Part shown: positions 11,301-17,352 of the stretch, in pieces
Layout of the letters: every line of letters begins with the position of its first letter
How positions within the stretch are numbered: the first letter of the stretch is position 1
Assembly: GCF_030297155.1 (NCBI RefSeq)
Contig: NZ_AP028067.1
Span: 992,001-1,056,000, forward strand
Direction: 5' to 3'
DNA: 64,000 bases
Source of the DNA: Vibrio sp. FE10
Lineage (GTDB): Bacteria; Pseudomonadota; Gammaproteobacteria; Enterobacterales; Vibrionaceae
Notes under the pieces: model-generated
Seen by the model: only the letters and a program-made list of their open reading frames with translations
The model's database searches: none
What the model was told of the DNA's origin: nothing
Program-made: the position numbers and the translations under genes

Positions 11301-13202
11301 CTGACCAAATACTTGATCCGCTTGAGCAAGCTGTTGGCGCATCTCAGGGTAATGACAAGCAAGCTCGCGACCCATGTTTAGGTATTGCGAACCTTGACCT
11401 GCAAATAGCGCTGCCACTTTACCTGCACCATTTTCAGCAATCAGCGCCGACTCACGGTAGCTAGTACCGTTTGGCATCTGCCAATGTGTTTTGGTTTGGC
11501 TCTCAAGCATAGAAACCGCTTGAGTCAGTTGCGCTTGAAGGTCTGCTTGGTCAGTCACGACTAGACCAATACGAGCATGCTTAGCGTCAACTTCGCGTAG
11601 AGCGTGGTGCTCAGCAAGCGCTTCTAGTTTGAACGCAGCATCTGCAGTTTGAGTTGAAACCTGTTTAAGTTCATTGATCAGTGCTTGACGAGATTCTGCG
11701 CTGAATAACAGAGTTTGCGGCACTTGGCGCTGACGGTATTTGTCACCGCGAGCGTGCTCTGGCGTGTACTCTTCTAATACAACGTGGAAGTTAGTGCCAC
11801 CAAAACCAAATGAGCTGATACCTGCACGGCGTGGTGTGCCGTCGACACGTTTCATCCAAGGACGCGTTTGTGTGTTTAGGTAGAACGGTGAGTTCTCGAT
11901 ATCCAACTTAGGATTCGGAGCCGATACGTTGATCGTTGGCGGCAGTACTTTGTGGTGCAGTGCTAATGCAGCTTTAATTAGACCTGCAGTACCCGCAGTT
12001 GATTTAGTGTGACCAATTTGAGATTTCACAGAGCCTAACGCAATGTGTTGCTTCTCTTCGTTGTTCTCACTAAATACCGAATTTAGACCACCGAATTCAG
12101 CAACATCACCTGCTGCTGTACCTGTGCCGTGCGCTTCTAAAAGGCCAAGTGTGTGCGGTGCGAAACCAGCATCATCGTAAGCACGTTTTAGTGCTTTTGC
12201 TTGTCCTTCAGGGCGAGGGGCGTAAATACTCTTGAACTTACCATCCGAAGAAGAACCGACACCTTTAATCACTGAGTAGATTCTGTCGCCGTCGCGCTCT
12301 GCATCTTCAAGACGCTTAAGAGCAACCATGCCGATACCTTCACCAATCATCATGCCTTTTGAGTCGATGTCGAAAGGTTGAATGGTTTCATTGGTGGTAA
12401 ATGCAGGCGTTTTAGAGAAGCTCATGTACATGGTTGGCGAGTTATCAGTACACACACCACCTGTGATCATCATTTCACTGCGGCCTTCAACCAGCTCACT
12501 TAGAGCCATGCGCATTGCGGCTAGAGAACCTGCACAAGCAGCGTCTACTACACAGTTGATGCCACCAAGGTCAAAGCGGTTAGCGATACGACCTGAAATT
12601 ACGTTACCCAATGAACCAGGGAATGAGTTCTCTTCCCAGTGGATATATTGGTCTTGGAATTTTTTGATCAGCATTTCGCTGTCTTCGTCGTTGATGCCAC
12701 TGCTCTTGAAGACTTTTTTCAAAACAGGGTATTGCAGACGAGCATTCAGACTTTGAGCGATCTTCTGACCACCACCAACACCTAGCGTGATACCGATCTT
12801 ATCGCGATCGTAGCCTTCAGGCAGCTTGGCATCTTCAAGTACTTCTTTTGCCACGATCAGAGAAAGTAGCTGTGACGTATCTGTCAGTTCTAGGATGTTT
12901 GGCGGAAGACCGAACTCCATAGGGTTGAAGTCCACTTCAGGGATGAAACCACCGCGTTTACAGTAAGACTTGTCTGGCGTAGTACGATCTGAATCGTAGT
13001 AATCTTCTGGACGCCAGTGCGTATCGGGTACTTCAGTAATCGCATCGATCTTTTCGCTGATAAGGTCCCAAAATTTATTCAGGTAACGAGAGTTTGCAAA
13101 CATGCTCGCCATACCAACGATAGCGACAGGCATATCTTTAAGGCGTTTATTCAGTCGAGAATCGTCGACTGATTCCGGTGTATTTGTCTCGGGTTGGCTC
13201 AT
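5364..13202 (-). CDS. pfaA: PUFA synthase multidomain subunit PfaA (KS-MAT-5xACP-KR-DH)
   Basis: 2612 aa. Domains in order: ketosynthase (about 25-500, DAACAG, Cys223), malonyl-CoA transacylase (about 600-920, GHSFGE, Ser697), an Ala/Gln/Pro-rich linker with a Glu/Val/Lys-rich stretch, five tandem acyl carrier proteins, a ketoreductase (about 2020-2290, GGAKG and SSAAGFYGN), and a C-terminal hot-dog dehydratase-like domain (about 2370-2600). Each ACP holds LGIDSIKR; the attachment serines are at residues 1277, 1378, 1480, 1579 and 1689, spaced 99-110 residues. The repeats are nearly identical in DNA (about 8.0-9.5 kb) and separated by Ala/Pro linkers. The start ATG at 13202 has a GGAG Shine-Dalgarno eight bases upstream. 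It acts with PfaB, PfaC and PfaD in de novo, oxygen-independent PUFA synthesis. Confidence 0.97.
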   Translation of the reverse strand: MSQPETNTPESVDDSRLNKRLKDMPVAIVGMASMFANSRYLNKFWDLISEKIDAITEVPDTHWRPEDYYDSDRTTPDKSYCKRGGFIPEVDFNPMEFGLPPNILELTDTSQLLSLIVAKEVLEDAKLPEGYDRDKIGITLGVGGGQKIAQSLNARLQYPVLKKVFKSSGINDEDSEMLIKKFQDQYIHWEENSFPGSLGNVISGRIANRFDLGGINCVVDAACAGSLAAMRMALSELVEGRSEMMITGGVCTDNSPTMYMSFSKTPAFTTNETIQPFDIDSKGMMIGEGIGMVALKRLEDAERDGDRIYSVIKGVGSSSDGKFKSIYAPRPEGQAKALKRAYDDAGFAPHTLGLLEAHGTGTAAGDVAEFGGLNSVFSENNEEKQHIALGSVKSQIGHTKSTAGTAGLIKAALALHHKVLPPTINVSAPNPKLDIENSPFYLNTQTRPWMKRVDGTPRRAGISSFGFGGTNFHVVLEEYTPEHARGDKYRQRQVPQTLLFSAESRQALINELKQVSTQTADAAFKLEALAEHHALREVDAKHARIGLVVTDQADLQAQLTQAVSMLESQTKTHWQMPNGTSYRESALIAENGAGKVAALFAGQGSQYLNMGRELACHYPEMRQQLAQADQVFGQHKKTALSQILFPIPTFTPKATKAQEAVLTNTANAQSAIGTVSMGQFDIMTQAGFKADMVAGHSFGELSALCASGVISQDDYYQLAFARGDAMAATPEQGDSGTMFAVILDADKLPAVESCISQFEGVSIANYNAPTQLVIAGPTATVQQAAQALTEQGFKAIALPVSGAFHTPLVAHAQKPFAAAIDKASFSAPTLPLYSNATGKLHSKDAKAIKKAFKQHMLQSVRFSEQIEAMYEAGARVFVEFGPKNILQKLVEKTLADKNEELYAISINPSPKGDSDQQLRLAAVQLCVAGISLDNIDPYQADIAEPAKASPMNIKLNATNYISPATRKKMDQSLASGNVTEKTEIVEVKVEVEKIVEKEVIKTEIVEVPVAAPQASNVQQSVAAPSVQVATATQQPQVAQPAPATIQPTASVTVDESSLQSFFNAQQQAAEVHQQFLAIPQQYGDTFNTLMSEQAKMATAGVAIPENLQRSMEMFHQHQAETLKAHAHYLEMQAHSNNSALNMLTQGSVETAQPTFVTSVNAQPAIQAPTTPAAIVQQPVAQVQATPVQAAPVQAQSVQVTPVQKAAPAPQVAAQAAAPVAAQPVPVKAQPAPVAAPVAVQSADAEKVMLEVVAEKTGYPTEMLDLEMDMEADLGIDSIKRVEILGTVQDEMPNLPELNPEDLAECRTLGEIVTYMNSKMPSGVSTNEAAPVQAAAVVNGLDAKVVQQTMLEVVAEKTGYPTEMLDLEMDMEADLGIDSIKRVEILGTVQDELPTLPELNPEDLAECRTLGEIVDYMNSKLPTSAPVAAQTEVVAPAAANNGLDAAVVQKTMLEVVAEKTGYPTEMLDLAMDMEADLGIDSIKRVEILGTVQDELPTLPELNPEDLAECRTLGEIVAYMNSKLPASAPVAAQASAPTVSNGLNAEQVQSTMLSVVADKTGYPTEMLDLAMDMEADLGIDSIKRVEILGTVQDQLPTLPELNPEDLAECRTLGEIVAYMNTKSMNSKLAPISEAATVAPEAATAAVESTSNDLNPAHVQSTMMEVVADKTGYPAEMLDLAMDMEADLGIDSIKRVEILGTVQDQLPTLPELNPEDLAECRTLGEIVTYMQSKLSAAAPVVTPKAESVTPIAETATAELPPHNEVALKKLPAADKLVDCFSKDACVVITDDGHNAGVLAEKLTANGIQVAVVRSALSAASPLNSEIASYTLNSVDDAGVTAVINDIEADLKTSNKVIAGFIHLQAIVDAKQSNEQAVNLNADSRASLTTAFLFAKHLNGQLNAVSGRSVFFTLSRIDGGFGYLDTKQLANAELNQAALSGLTKTLSHEWSNVFCRALDVDASVDARHLAEAITGELFDIDTNTVEIGLSHAENGESGRATLIAATPGAAQTKNAGAQLTKNDKVLVTGGAKGVTFECALTLAKQCKSHFILAGRSKHITSAELPQWAQGKQEKELKPAAIAHLQATGDKPTPKKVDALLKPVLSSLEINAALAAFNEIGASAEYLSLDVSNHESVAKTLANFEGITGLIHGAGVLADKHIQDKTLDELNMVYGTKVGGLEAVLGGLDSSKLKLIAMFSSAAGFYGNTGQSDYSMSNEILNKAALQLSARNPQAKVMSFNWGPWDGGMVNAALKRMFTERGVYVIPLQAGAELFSSQLLNETGIQLLVGTSMQGSDNKEAAVKKLNAESVHLAESPLNTSITVTRHLDPKALPFIQDHCIAGNPVLPTVCAIQWMREVAEQLLGVNVSVHNYKLLKGVIFDTDEVQELKLVLSSDAKSKDQLKAVISCQGRPQYQAQLQVASVQVSEDVQQASVKRFEANTSAPVTTAQALYSDGTLFHGPRLQGITSVERFDDLGLLAQCQLPQIENSDCGAFIPKQGFGDSQPFAEDYLLQAMLVWARLKYGAASLPSAIGEFICYAPMHDGDQGWLELSVIKSTARSLQADISLYHQDGRLSAVMKGAKVTISKSLNDAFLPKSSSAVSKKETTKNPEKEQLS
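8010..9470 (-). repeat. Five tandem ACP-coding repeats inside pfaA
   Basis: Five near-identical coding repeats with a period of about 300-330 bp, each encoding one acyl carrier domain with EADLGIDSIKRVEIL. The phosphopantetheine serine codons lie at about 9374, 9071, 8765, 8468 and 8138. Units differ mainly in their Ala/Pro linkers and in a few residues (DLEMDM in the first two, DLAMDM in the last three; DEMPNL, DELPTL, DQLPTL). The fourth linker carries an extra TKSMNSK stretch. This arrangement is known from PUFA synthases, where ACP number correlates with yield. Confidence 0.9.
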
Positions 13203-13920
13203 TATGAGTCTCCACTAGAAATCACAGAAAGTGATGTCGTGTTTTGAGGCTGCGCTTTTAAAGCTATAGAAAGAAAATCTGAAACAGATTTAGGGAAGCG
13301 CAGCTGAAAATTCAGGTTGCTGAGTGGCGGCAACCAGATAGAAATTAGGCTTTCGAAGTGCGTTGACTTACGAGAGTAGGGGAGGTGTTTCATGCGCGAC
13401 GGTGGCATTCAAATGTTGAGGCGATGTCCATTAAAATCCTGTTCAAAGTCTGACTAAATGACAAATCGGTATCCGCAAAGAAAACGTGTGAATTTGTTTA
13501 ATGGTTGAGCAGGCTACCCGAGGTGAGTTGTCGATACAATGCTCCCAGAGGCCACTATGATCTGTTCAGACCAGATGAATTTGGCATGGTTTTGATTTTT
13601 GTATTTTTAATTTAATTAACTTATTGATAATTAATGGGTATGAGTTGTTTTTTAGTGTTTTTACTCTATATTTTGACTTGGTGAGATCTATGTCATATTT
13701 TTGTAAGTAACATTTAATGGGTGCCTCTTATGTAAGGCTAAGTGTGATCTGTGTTTTAATTTGTTATTATTTGAAAAATTAGTTTTAAGTACGTATATGA
13801 AGGGTGTTTCCCTCCCGTATTCTCTAGGTTTCGCTTAAATCATAGATGAGTTAAATTTGTTCGATTTGGTTGTTCCAATCGTGTTTTGAAGAGCGGTTTA
13901 TAGAAGTGAGTTCGAGTTAA
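13203..13920. other. 718-bp divergent intergenic region pfaA / pfaE
   Basis: Gene-free, AT-rich between about 13590 and 13860. It must hold the promoters of the pfaABC operon (leftward) and of pfaE (rightward). The only site I can name is the FadR-like palindrome at 13560-13576. No pfaR-like regulator gene is present next to pfaA as it is in some Shewanella and Photobacterium clusters. A 68-codon leftward frame that ends at the pfaA start lacks a ribosome site and is not called. Confidence 0.7.
13560..13576. promoter_or_regulatory. FadR-like operator upstream of the pfa operon
   Basis: The 17-mer ATCTGTTCAGACCAGAT is a palindrome with one mismatch around a central base. It has the same length, arms (ATCTG/CAGAT) and GAC core as the classic E. 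coli fadB FadR site, ATCTGGTACGACCAGAT, as I recall it, differing at three positions. It lies 358 bp upstream of pfaA and 345 bp upstream of pfaE. FadR is the acyl-CoA-responsive regulator of fatty acid breakdown and synthesis in gammaproteobacteria. Binding here is inferred from the sequence only. Confidence 0.6.
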
Positions 13921-14748
13921 ATGAAAACTCCTGTTGTTGATTTGTGGCTATGTTCTCTGAGTAACTTGAATGACCAGCCAGACATTGTATCTCAGCTCAA
14001 AAAGAGACTGACAACCGACGAGATAGTCAAAGTTGAGCGTTATCGAATGCCTTCAGCTCAGACTCAAGCTTTGTATGTGCGAAGTTATCTGAGAGCGATC
14101 TTATCTCGCTACTCTTGTTTGTCGGCTGAAGAGTGGCGTTTTGAATATGGTGAGAAAGGAAAGCCAAGCTTAATTGAGAAACAACAAATAGAAACTGGCC
14201 TGAATTTCAATATCAGTCATAGCAAAGAACATTTGTTAATCGCGGTTTACCAGAGAGAAGGGAAGCAAGTTCAACTGGGTGTTGATATTGAACATGCAAG
14301 AAGCTCGACCAATATCGACTCGATCATGAAGCACTATTTTTCAGAGACAGAATTGACGGATTTACTTGAGCTCAACAAAGAAGAACAGAGAGAGCGTTTT
14401 TTCGATCTGTGGGCATTGAAAGAGTCGTACATCAAAGCGACGGGCAAGGGGCTAGCGACATCGTTGCGAAGCTTTTCGTTTGATTTCTCTAACCTGACTG
14501 AACAAACACTGTCACTTCACGCCTCGGACTTTCAACCAAACTTGCAAGATGAAATTAGATTGTATGGCGGAATCAGTGTATATGCCGAAGTTGAGTTGAG
14601 TGATGCTGAACAAGTCGATGTTTCTACAAATTGGCAATGTAGCTTGGGTAGATTGGATGACCAGTACCGATTTGCGGTTACGCTTGGTGGGGCGAACCTT
14701 CCAATGCAATTAGAGATGAGAACCTTTTCGTCGTCTCATCTCTTTTAA
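13921..14748 (+). CDS. pfaE: Sfp-type 4'-phosphopantetheinyl transferase (PfaE)
   Basis: 275 aa. It transfers 4'-phosphopantetheine from CoA to the serines of the PfaA carrier domains. Sfp-family signatures are clear: NISHSKEH near residue 97, GVDIE with Asp122 and Glu124 (metal ligands), and WALKESYIKATGKG at 164-177 with Glu168. It is divergently placed from pfaA, and PUFA synthase loci need a dedicated transferase of this type (PfaE), so the assignment is strong. The end of the gene, including its last eleven codons, folds into a terminator hairpin. The start has no strong Shine-Dalgarno; the preceding bases are GAGTTCGAGTTAA. Confidence 0.92.
   Translation: MKTPVVDLWLCSLSNLNDQPDIVSQLKKRLTTDEIVKVERYRMPSAQTQALYVRSYLRAILSRYSCLSAEEWRFEYGEKGKPSLIEKQQIETGLNFNISHSKEHLLIAVYQREGKQVQLGVDIEHARSSTNIDSIMKHYFSETELTDLLELNKEEQRERFFDLWALKESYIKATGKGLATSLRSFSFDFSNLTEQTLSLHASDFQPNLQDEIRLYGGISVYAEVELSDAEQVDVSTNWQCSLGRLDDQYRFAVTLGGANLPMQLEMRTFSSSHLF
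14712..14746 (+). terminator. Terminator overlapping the pfaE 3' end
   Basis: A perfect 10-bp stem AGAGATGAGA / TCTCATCTCT with a 12-base loop, followed by TTT. It lies wholly within the last codons of pfaE, so the coding end and the terminator share the same bases. Convergent gene next door. Confidence 0.7.
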
Positions 14749-14768
14749 GCTGGTTTGGTGAGACGAAG

Positions 14769-15176
14769 TTAGCTCGTTTCGCCAAGCATCGCTTTTAATA
14801 CTTCAGCAGGCACAGGCTGCAGTTGTTTGTCTTTATCTAAACAGACCATTTCGATATCCCCAATCACAGCAGGCTTAGTCGCATCTTTGCGCCACACTTC
14901 TTGTCGCCATAGCGTTTTGTATTTGCCATCGAGTTCAAAAGAGGTTCGGATGTCACAGATCTCAGCGAACTCAACACCATCTTGAAAAGTCATGTTGGCT
15001 TTATAGACCGCAAAACCTAATCCGTGTTCATTCCACAATGTTGCCAGTTTATCGCTACCCAACACATGTTCGCGTGCACGTTCAAAGTACTTTAGAAAAT
15101 TAGGGTGATAAACCACACCTGAGTGATCGGTATCTTCATAATAAATTTGTACTGGGTGATGGTAGATCTGACTCAT
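14769..15176 (-). CDS. Acyl-CoA thioesterase, 4HBT family (YbgC/FadM-like)
   Basis: 135 aa from the ATG at 15176; a TTG three codons upstream (15185) is an alternative. Single hot-dog domain with the 4HBT hallmark YYEDTDHSGVVYHPNFLKYFERARE near the N-terminus, where the Asp is the catalytic residue in the family. It should hydrolyse acyl-CoA or acyl-ACP thioesters in the cytoplasm. It ends 21 bp from pfaE in convergent orientation. Placement next to the PUFA cluster suggests, but does not prove, a role in releasing or editing long acyl chains. Proteins of this type also occur far from pfa loci, so the neighbourhood could be coincidental. Confidence 0.82.
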   Translation of the reverse strand: MSQIYHHPVQIYYEDTDHSGVVYHPNFLKYFERAREHVLGSDKLATLWNEHGLGFAVYKANMTFQDGVEFAEICDIRTSFELDGKYKTLWRQEVWRKDATKPAVIGDIEMVCLDKDKQLQPVPAEVLKAMLGETS

Positions 15177-15332
15177 TGATATCAACTCTTATTAAGTAGT
15201 GGGGGTGTAAATCTGGCTAAGTTGTGCAGCACTCTACAGGATAGGTTGAAATTACTTCAAGGCATCATCGACTATCGAGCTTTTGGTCAGACCTCATTCG
15301 GCCTTATTCATTACTAATACGTTGGTCAACTC

Positions 15333-15374
15333 CCACCCATTTACAAATATTCTATGTGTCATTTTCCACCCATT
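15333..15374 (+). promoter_or_regulatory. Possible enhancer sites for DctD (direct repeats)
   Basis: CCACCCATT occurs twice, at 15333-15341 and 15366-15374, 33 bp apart, which is close to three helical turns. The pair lies in the distance range where bacterial enhancer-binding proteins act on sigma-54 promoters. The motif does not match the rhizobial DctD consensus I know, so this is positional inference. Confidence 0.4.
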
Positions 15375-15458
15375 AATATTTGCATCAGTTAGTCGATTAG
15401 AGCTTATCGATCTTAAGAAGCCTTACGGTTAAAGGCTTGTTAATGTTTTGTTTCAATG

Positions 15459-15474
15459 TGGCGCGCTAATTGCC
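15459..15474 (+). promoter_or_regulatory. Sigma-54 promoter of dctPQM
   Basis: TGGCGCGCTAATTGCC matches the -24/-12 pattern TGGCAC-N5-TTGCW, with GG at 15460-15461 and GC at 15472-15473 exactly ten bases apart. The predicted start of transcription is near 15485, about 48 bases before the dctP ATG. The presence of a GAFTGA-type activator (DctD) at 19-20 kb fits. Confidence 0.85.
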
Positions 15475-15532
15475 TTAGTGAAAGCACGCAGTTCCCATTG
15501 ATGGGCTGCTTTGTTTACTAAGGAGAATAATA

Positions 15533-16528
15533 ATGTTTAAGCCTCTTACCCTGCTGTCTGTATCTGCTCTGGCACTCACTAGCTTCAATGCTGCCGCTAA
15601 CTGTGATCCAGGTGAAATTGTGATTAAGTTCAGTCACGTAACCAATACTGATAAGCACCCGAAAGGCATTGCTGCTTCTTTACTAGAAGAGCGAGTAAAC
15701 ACGGAAATGAACGGCAAAGCTTGTATGCAAGTTTTCCCTAACTCAACGCTTTACGATGATAATAAGGTACTGGAAGCCCTGTTAAATGGTGATGTTCAAA
15801 TGGCGGCGCCATCGCTGTCTAAATTTGAGAAGTTCACTAAGAAATACCGCATTTTTGACCTTCCTTTCCTATTTGAAGATGTAGAAGCTGTTGACCGTTT
15901 CCAAAACTCAGAGTCTGGCGAAAAGCTGAAAAATGCGATGAAGCGTCGTGGTCTACAAGGCCTAGCGTTTTGGCACAATGGCATGAAACAGATGTCGGCA
16001 AACAAACCTCTTATCAATCCTGAAGACGCGGAAGGTTTGAAATTCCGTGTTCAAGCATCAGACGTATTAGTCGCTCAGTTTGAACAACTCGGTGCTAACC
16101 CACAGAAGATGTCTTTCAAAGAAGTATACGGTGGCCTGCAAACCAAGGTTATCGATGGCCAAGAGAACACATGGTCAAACATCTACGGTAAGAAGTTCTT
16201 TGAAGTACAAGACGGCGTGACAGAAACTAACCACGGTATCCTTGATTACCTTGTAGTAACGTCGAACGACTTCTGGAAAGACCTACCTGAAGATGTACGT
16301 ACGCAACTTGGCACTATCGTTCAGGAAGTGTCTGAGACACGTAATGCTGAATCTTCAAAAGTTAACCTAGCGAACAAAAACAACATCATCGAAGCTGGTG
16401 GTGAGGTTCGTACTTTGACGCCTGAACAGCGTGAAGCATGGGTAACTGCACTTCAACCAGTATGGAAGAAGTTTGAAAAAGACATCGGTTCAGATCTTAT
16501 CAATGCAGCGTTAGCTTCAAACCAATAA
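15533..16528 (+). CDS. dctP: TRAP transporter solute-binding protein DctP
   Basis: 331 aa periplasmic receptor for C4-dicarboxylates (succinate, fumarate, malate). An N-terminal signal peptide (about residues 1-22, ending near NAAANC) is followed by the DctP family fold: KFSHVTNTDKHPKG, the binding-site region GLKFRVQ with the conserved arginine, and GGLQTKVIDGQENTWSNIY. The ribosome site AAGGAG sits seven bases before the ATG. First gene of dctPQM, transcribed from the sigma-54 promoter. A strong hairpin follows the stop codon and probably raises the level of dctP message relative to the membrane subunits. Confidence 0.93.
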   Translation: MFKPLTLLSVSALALTSFNAAANCDPGEIVIKFSHVTNTDKHPKGIAASLLEERVNTEMNGKACMQVFPNSTLYDDNKVLEALLNGDVQMAAPSLSKFEKFTKKYRIFDLPFLFEDVEAVDRFQNSESGEKLKNAMKRRGLQGLAFWHNGMKQMSANKPLINPEDAEGLKFRVQASDVLVAQFEQLGANPQKMSFKEVYGGLQTKVIDGQENTWSNIYGKKFFEVQDGVTETNHGILDYLVVTSNDFWKDLPEDVRTQLGTIVQEVSETRNAESSKVNLANKNNIIEAGGEVRTLTPEQREAWVTALQPVWKKFEKDIGSDLINAALASNQ

Positions 16529-16536
16529 CACCGCTA

Positions 16537-16565
16537 AGGAGTAGCGAGCATGGTTCGCTACTCCT
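16537..16565 (+). promoter_or_regulatory. Intercistronic hairpin dctP-dctQ
   Basis: A perfect 11-bp stem AGGAGTAGCGA / TCGCTACTCCT with a 7-base loop lies between the dctP stop and the dctQ ribosome site. No T-run follows, so it is more likely an mRNA-stabilising or partial attenuating structure than a terminator. Confidence 0.65.
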
Positions 16566-16594
16566 CATTAAAACAATTATAAGCGGAGTCAATT

Positions 16595-17350
16595 ATGGAT
16601 AATCCTCAAATGGAACAACCAAATTCTAACGAAGCAGCATTAGAGCCTTCATTTTTTTCTAAAGTCGGAAAAGTTACTGATGTGATTGAAGAGTCTTTGA
16701 TTGCATTTTTCCTTGGCGCAATGACGCTACTTACCTTTGCCAATGTGGTCTTTCGATACGCATTCAACGACAACATTTTGTGGGCATTGGAACTGACGGT
16801 ATTCATGTTTGCATGGATGGTGTTGGTCGGCGCTTCTTATGGCGTAAAAAAACATTTTCATATCGGCGTCGATGTCATTATTAACCTCGCGCCAGAAAAG
16901 CTAAGAAAGATCTACGCGCTGATTGCCGTGACTTGTTGTTTAGCCTTTTCAATCTTACTTCTTATCGGTTCTTGGAATTATTGGTACCCGTTCGCGACTG
17001 AGCGTGCATGGTATGAAACCGATGATATTCCAATGCCTGAAATGCTGCAATTTATGGCGGATTGGCTTAACGAAGGCGAACGATACGAAAAACTGCCTCG
17101 CTTTATTCCTTACATGGCACTGCCGATTGGTATGGCGCTACTGACTTTCCGTTTTGCTCAAGTCGCGTTCCAAATCTTAACTGGAAAACTGGATCGCATG
17201 ATTGCAGGACATGAAGCAGAAGAAGAGCTGGATGCATTAAAAGCTGATGTACTAGCGGGTTCTGAGGAAGACGCGACAGCGGTATTGGACTCGAACACGT
17301 CAAATAAGACGAGCGAATCGAATACAAAATCTAACGGTAAGGAAGACTAA
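16595..17350 (+). CDS. dctQ: TRAP transporter small membrane subunit DctQ
   Basis: 251 aa. The small integral membrane subunit of the TRAP carrier. Four hydrophobic segments are visible (about residues 36-56, 68-90, 108-130, 170-192), with the family motif around FRYAFNDNILWALELTVFMFAWMVLVGASYG. It is longer than the usual 160-200 aa: an acidic, Ser/Asn/Thr-rich tail of about 55 residues follows the last membrane segment and shows no domain I recognise. Two bases separate its stop from dctM, so the pair is co-translated. Confidence 0.92.
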   Translation: MDNPQMEQPNSNEAALEPSFFSKVGKVTDVIEESLIAFFLGAMTLLTFANVVFRYAFNDNILWALELTVFMFAWMVLVGASYGVKKHFHIGVDVIINLAPEKLRKIYALIAVTCCLAFSILLLIGSWNYWYPFATERAWYETDDIPMPEMLQFMADWLNEGERYEKLPRFIPYMALPIGMALLTFRFAQVAFQILTGKLDRMIAGHEAEEELDALKADVLAGSEEDATAVLDSNTSNKTSESNTKSNGKED

Positions 17351-17352
17351 TC

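Larger units (their letters stand above)
15177..15532 (+). other. 356-bp upstream region of dctPQM
   Basis: No gene. It holds a sigma-54 promoter at 15459-15474 and, 85-126 bp upstream of it, a repeated CCACCCATT motif. An AT-rich stretch between the two could be the bend or IHF site usual at sigma-54 promoters. Confidence 0.7.

Noticed and set aside
3424..12756. Many plus-strand frames of 60-124 codons within pfaA and pfaB
   Set aside because: Antisense shadows of the high-bias pfa coding sequence, no ribosome sites or recognisable domains.
13202..13408. 68-codon leftward frame ending TAATG at the pfaA start
   Set aside because: No ribosome site at its start, composition unlike a protein, and pfaA has its own GGAG. 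The overlap is probably chance.
13590..13860. AT-rich stretch considered as an origin or foreign island
   Set aside because: No DnaA boxes, iterons or mobile genes; it reads as a large divergent promoter region.
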